This document shows positions 57,635-64,000 of a stretch of DNA of 64,000 bases, in pieces. Where the stretch lies: contig JAACJK010000057.1 of assembly GCA_013368325.1 (NCBI GenBank), forward strand, positions 682,001-746,000, in the 5' to 3' direction. The notes beneath the pieces are model-generated. The model made no database searches. It saw nothing but the letters and a program-made list of their open reading frames with translations, and was not told the DNA's origin. A program made the position numbers and the translations under genes. Numbering within the stretch: position 1 is the first letter of the stretch; each line of letters starts with the position of its first letter. Origin of the DNA: Ephemerocybe angulata. Taxonomy: Eukaryota > Basidiomycota > Agaricomycetes > Agaricales > Psathyrellaceae.

Positions 57635-60600
57635 ATGACATCTCCCGTTAGACTACAGAATATTAAGCTTCGTTCGGTTAATATAAATGGTGGTTTTGCG
57701 AAATTGATGTCCTGCCCGAACCTTATCAGAAAGGAGATTCTGCAGTATGACTTATGCATGTTTCAGGAAACATGGTTAGCAAGAAATGGGGGAGAAGACA
57801 TTGTCAAGGACGTGCAAGGGTACGACGTCTTCTGTATGTCTAGAGACTATCATAATAAACTTGATAGGGTACATGGGGGCGTTGCCGTAGTAGCGAAGAA
57901 GTCTTTGAGGATGAAGAGGGTGTTCGAGCTCACCACAACGGACATACTTGTGCTCGAAAATGATGCTATCACCGTGGTGTGTGTGTACATCCTCCCTGAG
58001 CGACAGACGTGGGCACCGTTTGAAACTGTTGATCCCTTCACACGTTTACTAGAACTGATGGCGTTACTACATGGGACAAGGGAGGCGAAGCCTGTGGTGC
58101 TAATGGGAGATTTCAACGCTCGCACAAAGTCAAGTCAAGCACAACCGTGTGATGTGACCGAGATGAGGGAGTCAATGGACGTGAAGGAAATGTCCACACG
58201 GGGTCGTGCTCTTGTAACGGCCTGTACAGACTATGGCTACAGGATCCTCAATGGAATGAAGAAGTTCCAGACCGAGGGTGCGAGATACACCTCATTCCAT
58301 GGCAAGAATGCTCGGGCTGTGGTGGATTATGCCCTGACTAACACTGCAGCTGCAAGTAGTGTCACATCTATGAGAGTCGAGAAGCATGACAAGACCTTGT
58401 CCGATCACGCGGCACTCGTAGTCGAGATGCAAATACCGTGCCTCGAAGAGTCCACCGCCCTCGCCATGAACCACACACCAACAGACGCGCCGCGCCTAAA
58501 GAGATCAAAGCGGCTGACAGTAGACGAGCTTCCCCAGGAAACCGAGCTGGATCGGCTACTTGTAGAGACTCTTAAAGCTGTCACCCCGCTGGATGAGAGG
58601 ATCCGAAAGCTGTATGGCAGGCCGTACTGTAATAGAGGTTGGTTGCAGGTGTACACAGATGGGTCATGCTTCAACAACGGGCTCCCAACAGCGCATGCCG
58701 GTGCGGGCGCCTATTTCGGACCTCGGAATGCAAAGAATGCGGCGATGCGGGTGCCGGGTCCCGGACAGACGAACAATAGAGGTGAACTATATGCCATTCT
58801 CCACGCTCTACGAACAGTGGACAGACACCATGGCCTCGAAATATACACGGATTCCAAGTACGCCATAGATATGATCACAATCTTAGCGCCGGCCGCAGCG
58901 TCGGTGGATTGGGATGTCCCGAATGATGATGTACTGCGAGCCATAGCGCAGGAGATCGAGGCCCGCCCATCTCCCGTAGCTCTCAGACAAGTCAAAGGGC
59001 ACAGCGGCAACGCGCACAATGATGCCGCAGATGAGCTGGCTAAGACGGGGGCAAAGCTCCCGTACCCGGGAGACTTCAATCTGGAGCGAGAAAGGGGATG
59101 CGTCTGCAGGTGTGACACATGCAGAGGAGTTTTGGGGGCAATAGATGGCGACAAGGTCCACTGGGTATGTCTGCAGCTGCCAACACGGAAGCGGAAGCGA
59201 GGAGACCTAGACGACGAAGACGTAGAGAGTGGACTTACTGAACACAGAGACCGCTGGAGATTGCGAGAAAAGCAGAAGGAACTGCGTGTGAAAGTCCTGG
59301 GTGCGAAAACGGAGAAACAGTTCTGGGATGTGGTTAAGGAGCTACTTGACCGCTTTGTGCAGATTGGGGACTTCACCGCTGAGGAGTTGGCGGAGGTATT
59401 CTATGAGCGGATGAACCCAGTTACGCCGACACCAGAGATGTTCAATCAGAGGAGACTGAACTTCATAAGAATCGCAGCACAGTGTATCCCGGAGGTAACG
59501 CCAGACCTGACATTGACTCAGATATTCTCCTCTGCAGTAACAGCGGGCGAAATTGCAAAGGCGAAGAAGCGTGTCAAATCTAGGCTCAAAACGGCCACAG
59601 GGATAGATGGAGTGTCTTACAAGGACATTCTAGAAATAGACAATGACGCGTTGCTGACCCTCATCAATCGCTGTCTCGACGATCTGGATGCACCGAGTGT
59701 GTGGCTACGCACAGAGCTGGTTGGGATATGTAAAAAGGGGAAGGACAAGGACAACCCCAGCAGTTACCGCGCTGTCGGCCTAGAGAGCTGCATGCTAAAG
59801 TTCGTGACCTTAATCATACACATGCGTGTTGCTGAGTGGGCAGAGGGAAAAGGGCTCATCCCTGCATCTCAGAATGGCTTCAGGGAGAAGTACCGTACTA
59901 ACAACAACGCATTTACACTGAAGACATGCATTGACAAGGCTAAGAGCACTCGCAAGCCCCTCTATGTTGCCTTTGCAGACCTAAGTAATGCGTTCCCCTC
60001 CACGGATCTCCCCACACTCTGGGTCAAGCTGCGCAGAATGGGCGCCGGTGGAAAAATCTTCGACTGGCTAAGAATGCTCTACTCTCGCATGACCTACTAT
60101 GCCAGCTACAACGGAGAACACTCGTCTGATTTTGAATCCGACATTGGGGTGCTTATTGGAGATACGTGCTCCCCAGTCCTGTGGATCCTGTACATGGCTG
60201 ATCTCTACATTCGCACGAGCAACTGCGACGTTACCCTCGACGGCATGCCCATGGCTCACCTCGAGCAAGCGGACGACATCATACTAATGGCCACGACGGC
60301 GGATGAGCTTCAACTGAAAATGAATGACCTCCTGCAATGGTGCTCTGACAACTTCCTCATCCTCAACGCTGTTAAATCCTCCGTGGTTGTATTCAACCTG
60401 CAGTTCGTCCCGCAGCGAGACCGAACGCGCCAATTCTTCTTCGGATCAGACATTGTTGAGAAGTCTGAGGAGGCATCATATGTTGGTGTACTATACGCAC
60501 CCCGAGAAAGGAACATCTTCAAAAAGCACTACGCGGCTAAAGTGACGAAAGCAGAGAGGGTGTGTAGGATGATTTTTTCCTTGGAGAACATGATAGGAAC

Positions 60601-61612
60601 GATTCCCCCCGCAGAGGCGATTAAACTGTATTTTGCTCTCGTTGACCCTCACCTGACGCATGGATGCGAAATTGCCCTGGACACGAGCATGGAACTCCTT
60701 CAGTTGCTGCAAAAAGTCCAAACCGACTTCCTGAGGCGCGCGCTGGGGCTGGGGAACAGGTCCATCAAAGCTGTCCTACACACGGAGACAGGTGTATTGC
60801 CTATCAGATTCAGGAGGTTGCTACTTGCAGTCGATTATCTCAAGTATATGACCCAGCTACCGCCAGACCACTACGTACTTAGGGCATTGAAGGAAGCAAT
60901 TATGCTCGATGCGGCTGGAAAGCGAAGCTGGACTGCGGACTTGAAGACCACTCTGCGGGACCTAAAATTCCCCAATATCTCCATCCCAGACCTTCGTGAT
61001 ATCCCGACAACAAGCGTCATTGACCGCCTGCGAAGGGAGATTAAAGTAGGAATCGACCGGTCTCTACAGGAAGAGATTAACAGGATGGAACAACTATACC
61101 TTATCTGGGACAGAGTGGAGACAGATGGGAGGAGCGAGGCTGATAAATCCGTCACGAAGTTCCGCCGATACTTGAATGTCCCCAATTACAAGCACCGTAC
61201 GGCTCTGACCAGGATCCTCCTAAGTAACCACCTGCTAGCGCTTGAACGGCTACGCTGGAGAGACCCCAGACCTCCTCGTGAAACGCGGCTGTGCAGACTA
61301 TGCGAGGGAGCTGTGGAGTCACCTGAACACGCTCTGCTCGAATGTAAGCGTCTGGGCCCGACGGTATTGAGGAGGAAATTTCTAAGGCAGGTGGCGGAGG
61401 TTGACCAGTCAGCACTGCAAACATTGGGGCGCCTATCGTCACAGGGCTCAATAGCGCAGCTTCGCTGGCTGGCAAATAACGGTGCGTTGGTGGATGTTCT
61501 TGCCGAGCATGCTTATGAGGTCTTGGAACACTATGACAAATATCCTCTGTACGCACCGGGTACCTTTACAGGTGCTCGAGGAGACGGGAACGAGATGGAA
61601 ACCGGTGATTAG
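57635..61612 (+). CDS. LINE ORF2 polyprotein: endonuclease - RNase H - reverse transcriptase, 1,325 aa
   Basis: Domain 1 (about residues 10-275) is an apurinic-type endonuclease with VNINGG, QETWL, GDFNAR and SDHAALV. Domain 2 (about 336-475) is RNase H with YTDGS (Asp342), RGELYA (Glu383), YTDSK (Asp406) and GHSGNAHNDAADELA (Asp463), a complete active-site set. Domain 3 (about 630-910) is reverse transcriptase with ADLSNAFPSTD (Asp782), GDTCSPVLW and AHLEQADDIIL (Asp880-881; QADD in place of YADD). A CCHC finger (CRLCEGAVESPEHALLEC) starts near 1220. It nicks target DNA and copies element RNA by target-primed reverse transcription. No disabling mutation is visible. RNase H lies before the RT, which is unusual for LINEs. 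Confidence 0.92.
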   Translation: MTSPVRLQNIKLRSVNINGGFAKLMSCPNLIRKEILQYDLCMFQETWLARNGGEDIVKDVQGYDVFCMSRDYHNKLDRVHGGVAVVAKKSLRMKRVFELTTTDILVLENDAITVVCVYILPERQTWAPFETVDPFTRLLELMALLHGTREAKPVVLMGDFNARTKSSQAQPCDVTEMRESMDVKEMSTRGRALVTACTDYGYRILNGMKKFQTEGARYTSFHGKNARAVVDYALTNTAAASSVTSMRVEKHDKTLSDHAALVVEMQIPCLEESTALAMNHTPTDAPRLKRSKRLTVDELPQETELDRLLVETLKAVTPLDERIRKLYGRPYCNRGWLQVYTDGSCFNNGLPTAHAGAGAYFGPRNAKNAAMRVPGPGQTNNRGELYAILHALRTVDRHHGLEIYTDSKYAIDMITILAPAAASVDWDVPNDDVLRAIAQEIEARPSPVALRQVKGHSGNAHNDAADELAKTGAKLPYPGDFNLERERGCVCRCDTCRGVLGAIDGDKVHWVCLQLPTRKRKRGDLDDEDVESGLTEHRDRWRLREKQKELRVKVLGAKTEKQFWDVVKELLDRFVQIGDFTAEELAEVFYERMNPVTPTPEMFNQRRLNFIRIAAQCIPEVTPDLTLTQIFSSAVTAGEIAKAKKRVKSRLKTATGIDGVSYKDILEIDNDALLTLINRCLDDLDAPSVWLRTELVGICKKGKDKDNPSSYRAVGLESCMLKFVTLIIHMRVAEWAEGKGLIPASQNGFREKYRTNNNAFTLKTCIDKAKSTRKPLYVAFADLSNAFPSTDLPTLWVKLRRMGAGGKIFDWLRMLYSRMTYYASYNGEHSSDFESDIGVLIGDTCSPVLWILYMADLYIRTSNCDVTLDGMPMAHLEQADDIILMATTADELQLKMNDLLQWCSDNFLILNAVKSSVVVFNLQFVPQRDRTRQFFFGSDIVEKSEEASYVGVLYAPRERNIFKKHYAAKVTKAERVCRMIFSLENMIGTIPPAEAIKLYFALVDPHLTHGCEIALDTSMELLQLLQKVQTDFLRRALGLGNRSIKAVLHTETGVLPIRFRRLLLAVDYLKYMTQLPPDHYVLRALKEAIMLDAAGKRSWTADLKTTLRDLKFPNISIPDLRDIPTTSVIDRLRREIKVGIDRSLQEEINRMEQLYLIWDRVETDGRSEADKSVTKFRRYLNVPNYKHRTALTRILLSNHLLALERLRWRDPRPPRETRLCRLCEGAVESPEHALLECKRLGPTVLRRKFLRQVAEVDQSALQTLGRLSSQGSIAQLRWLANNGALVDVLAEHAYEVLEHYDKYPLYAPGTFTGARGDGNEMETGD

Positions 61613-62540
61613 TGTGTAGAGAGGGATACAGGAGGGGGTGCGCACATACGATACTTTTTCCGGTCATTGAGACAAAGAAACCCTGACTAAAAGAATTGGT
61701 ATATTAGTCCTACGAATATTGCACCGTGCGCAGACAAAATATAGCATTCCACCCCCGATATCTGTCTCCCAAGCTACCACTATCACCACATCCATCTCCC
61801 TGCTACGTTGGCGCATTTGATTATGCTGAGGGAAGGCCAGTGCGAAAGAAAGGCAGGGTGCGATAACCACGAAGGCGCGCTTGATGGTTTAGAATAATGC
61901 CTGGTACACAGCGCCGATACATAAACCCTGCACAGATACCCGCCTGAGGCCTCACCTGAGCATCGTCAATGCGCCGGAACGTGCAGTGCTCCCTCCTCCT
62001 TCTTGGGGATGGACATCCGATCTGGCACATCGGACAGTCGCCCTCGGTTGGGATGGGAGCCTCGTGAATCCGGCGAGCGGCCCGTCCGCTGGAGATCACG
62101 AGGGCCGACGTTCATTCGTGGACCATGTCGGCCTAAAGCCCACCACCACCACCACCACCACCTGGGTACCAAAAGGAGAAAAACGACGAAAAAGAATTCC
62201 AGCAGCGGGAGCTGCCCAATTTGGCCAAAGCGCCCCTAGCATTACCAGACGCCTCAAAACGAGTCCTTGTTCATCCAAATATGACAGCATTTTCTTGCAG
62301 AAGAAGGTAGTCGAGAGGTACTCTGATACTTTGTACTGTTATGTCGCCTAATTCCATGATTTCTGGGCCCAAACTTCGCCCAATGCCTCAACTGGAGCCT
62401 TCTGCATAGACGGACTGAGCACCGGGTGAAGTTCAAAGTCTATCGAGGTCACCACTTGACCTAGGACATTTTAGTGTCATAGTTACAAGTCAAAATGTGC
62501 CCAGAAATGACCTAAATGCCACTTCAGAGGACGTTTGGCG

Positions 62541-62557
62541 CCCAGGCAAAGCCTGGG
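62541..62557. repeat. perfect hairpin CCCAGGC-AAA-GCCTGGG
   Basis: A 7-bp stem with 3-nt loop, built like the hairpin at 27680-27696 but with a different sequence. It may belong to a transposon end. No matching CTRR terminus is seen. Confidence 0.6.
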
Positions 62558-62570
62558 GCGTGGCAGTGCT

Positions 62571-62594
62571 GCACGATAACATGCACGATAACAT
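62571..62594. repeat. tandem duplication of GCACGATAACAT
   Basis: Two perfect adjacent 12-bp copies next to the 62541 hairpin. It may be a small replication-slippage product. Confidence 0.8.
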
Positions 62595-63048
62595 GTCCGT
62601 GCCGGCCGGCAGCCGAGCACAAAGTTATCGCGGGTTGGAACGTTTGGCCCACCTTGGTTCTTCTAGGGCTCCCAATGGCAAAGAAACAGAAATAAAGTGT
62701 GGATAAGCACTACCAGAGTCTACGTATTAAGTTAGAGAGATTTAAATACAGGATTGAGTACCCAAAGGACCTGAGTTTTCCGACACCATCAAACTGAGCC
62801 CAATGTTATCGTACTCAGACGTATTTTCGTCTCTCGACCACCTCCCTTTGCACCTATCCTCACGAAATTTGGAGAAGTTTTAGGTAGAAAATGTACGTAT
62901 AGAATAGTAAAATATCTAAAGTTCAATGCAGCTGGAACACTCAAAATTGAGAGAATCGTTGAACTTTCGGCATTTGCCGATGTTATCGTTACCCAGGTGA
63001 TTGGAAGCTCAACCGGAAATCACAGTTCCAATTTCCTTGGCCACGTAC

Positions 63049-63956
63049 CGGTTTACGTAATATTGGCGCCAATCTTTTCCATCATGACCTAGATCTGACA
63101 GTCCCCCACGATCTGGATATACACGCCCAAGTCGAAAGCGAGGTATGATGTGAACCGCCCGTATGACGGTGTTGGGATCTACAAAAGATGTCGCGCCGGC
63201 GGAGTCTACAGGAGGGAAGCTTACGTAGATAAATCGCTCAGACGACTCCGACGCGTTGAACTGGTACCATCGGACCCAGAGAAAATCGAAACGATCGCTG
63301 CAATGGGTACGGACTCCCGAGGTCCCATAGCTGACATGGCCATGGTATATCCCAAGGACATGCGCATACAGATACGGATGGGCTAGAGGGTCGTCGAGGA
63401 AGCGAGGGTTGGGAAACATGACGTCGCAAGAATTGGTGCCGATGTTTACCAGGTCTTCCTTCGGTCTCACGTTGTATGAGGTATACTGGAATCGAATAGT
63501 CTGGTGAGAAAAGATGCGATTATCCTTAATGCATACCGCTGAGGCATCGAGGGGGCTGGGGCACTCCACGGCAGAGGTGGCGTCCACGTAGTCTGGGACA
63601 GTGATGTCCCATTGTTTCTTCACTGTGTCATGTAGTCGAGGCAGTAGATCTTGCCGGAGTTGTGAAAGGAAGGTCTGGAAACTCATATCAGTACTGTCAC
63701 AGACACTGATGATTGAAATACCCACCTGTGCCAAAGGGTCTGAGCACGGGCTGTCTTGGACTAAGCCGTCGTTGGAGAGGTTTCGGAGGTGGAGGCTCGA
63801 AAGTGGGACTGCTGTGTAATGGCTGGCGCTCATGTGATAGCGATTGGTCTTTTTCTCGGTGGTCCCTTCAGTTTCCAACAATTGTTCGTGTTTGCGTCGA
63901 CGCTCCATCTTCTTCCGTAGCTCACGCATGCGAGAAACCCGCCTCTCGTGCCTCAC
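63049..63956 (-). pseudogene. C-terminal exons of a Plavaka/KDZ-like transposase, 5' end outside the window
   Basis: The frame is open from at least 63956 and shows TNRYHMSASHY, then an intron near 63725-63675 (LAQ joined to TFLSQLRQDLLPRL). Further motifs are IRFQYTSYNVRPKEDLVNIG, HPYLYAHVLGIYHG, RFDFLWVRWYQF, FVDPNTVIRAVHIIPRF and DWRQYYVNR before a donor GTACGT at 63048. The order of these motifs is that of the C-terminal third of Plavaka-type transposases (CACTA-like, basidiomycete). Without the next exon the frame runs on to a stop at 63009. The catalytic part would lie to the right of the window. Confidence 0.65.
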
Positions 63957-64000
63957 AACTTCTTTCCTGGGATTCTTTTTCGACGAGCGTTTATACCAGC

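Larger units (their letters stand above)
55440..61700 (+). mobile_element. non-LTR (LINE) retrotransposon with two ORFs; ends approximate
   Basis: A C-rich 5' leader begins near 55440. ORF1 (with frameshift) and ORF2 lie in tandem on the + strand, separated by about 65 bases. ORF2 is fully open over 1,325 codons. The 3' end is not sharply visible: no poly(A) is seen, and the region 61613-61720 is a possible 3' UTR. No target-site duplication was found by eye. The intact ORF2 implies recent insertion. The element sits between two exons of a transposase gene that runs in the opposite direction. Confidence 0.85.
61701..63048. other. intron remainder and repeat-rich DNA right of the LINE
   Basis: No convincing gene. 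It contains a CCA trinucleotide run (about 62139-62163), a hairpin (62541-62557) and a 12-bp direct repeat (62571-62594). If the split transposase model is right, this is enlarged intronic sequence, possibly with other decayed insertions. Confidence 0.5.

Noticed and set aside
1..64000. A CRISPR array, prophage or bacterial operon structure
   Set aside because: The intron-rich gene structure is eukaryotic throughout. No regularly spaced repeats were found.

Overview
This window looks like nuclear DNA from a mushroom-forming basidiomycete (Agaricomycete). Genes are interrupted by many short introns (about 50-65 nt). Regulators are Zn(II)2Cys6 proteins. A Plavaka/KDZ-type transposase remnant and a LINE retrotransposon of fungal type sit at the right edge. 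I rebuilt exons by hand from donor/acceptor signals and reading phase. Wherever I give a protein length, the spliced exons sum to an exact multiple of three.

Left part (0.3-14 kb): a CorA-like two-membrane-segment protein (+), a convergent seven-exon alpha/beta hydrolase (-), a small secreted two-LysM protein (+), a polyglutamine protein of unknown role (-), and a 1,724-residue low-complexity protein with a coiled coil and a C-terminal C2H2-like module (-).

Middle (14.6-35.5 kb): the main feature is an array of four Zn(II)2Cys6/fungal_trans transcription factor paralogues, all on the minus strand (TF1 850 aa, TF2 816 aa, TF3 850 aa, TF4 1,015 aa). Between TF3 and TF4 lie a possible tiny secreted peptide and a + strand disordered protein whose C-terminal module resembles that of the 1,724-residue protein. 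Each TF gene needs a 6-nt microexon to encode the third zinc-binding cysteine. Most exon lengths are identical between copies. One intron has been lost precisely in TF3. Each gene has a CCG/CGG palindrome in its promoter, as expected of a site for this class of protein, which hints at auto- or cross-regulation (inference).

Right-middle (35.8-54.2 kb, all minus strand): ribosome biogenesis factor URB1/NPA1 (2,517 aa), a poorly resolved spliced gene, an F-box-like protein, a membrane-anchored heparinase II/III-like polysaccharide lyase, and a nine-exon short-chain dehydrogenase with an 8-nt microexon.

Right edge (54.8-64 kb): the two last exons of a Plavaka-like transposase lie about 8 kb apart and remain phase-compatible. 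Between them is an apparently young LINE with a frameshifted ORF1 and an intact 1,325-residue ORF2. The ORF2 domain order is endonuclease - RNase H - reverse transcriptase, with RNase H before rather than after the RT.

The best candidates for something undescribed are the conserved 6-nt microexon in the transcription factor array and the domain order of the LINE. No CRISPR, rRNA or convincing tRNA was seen.
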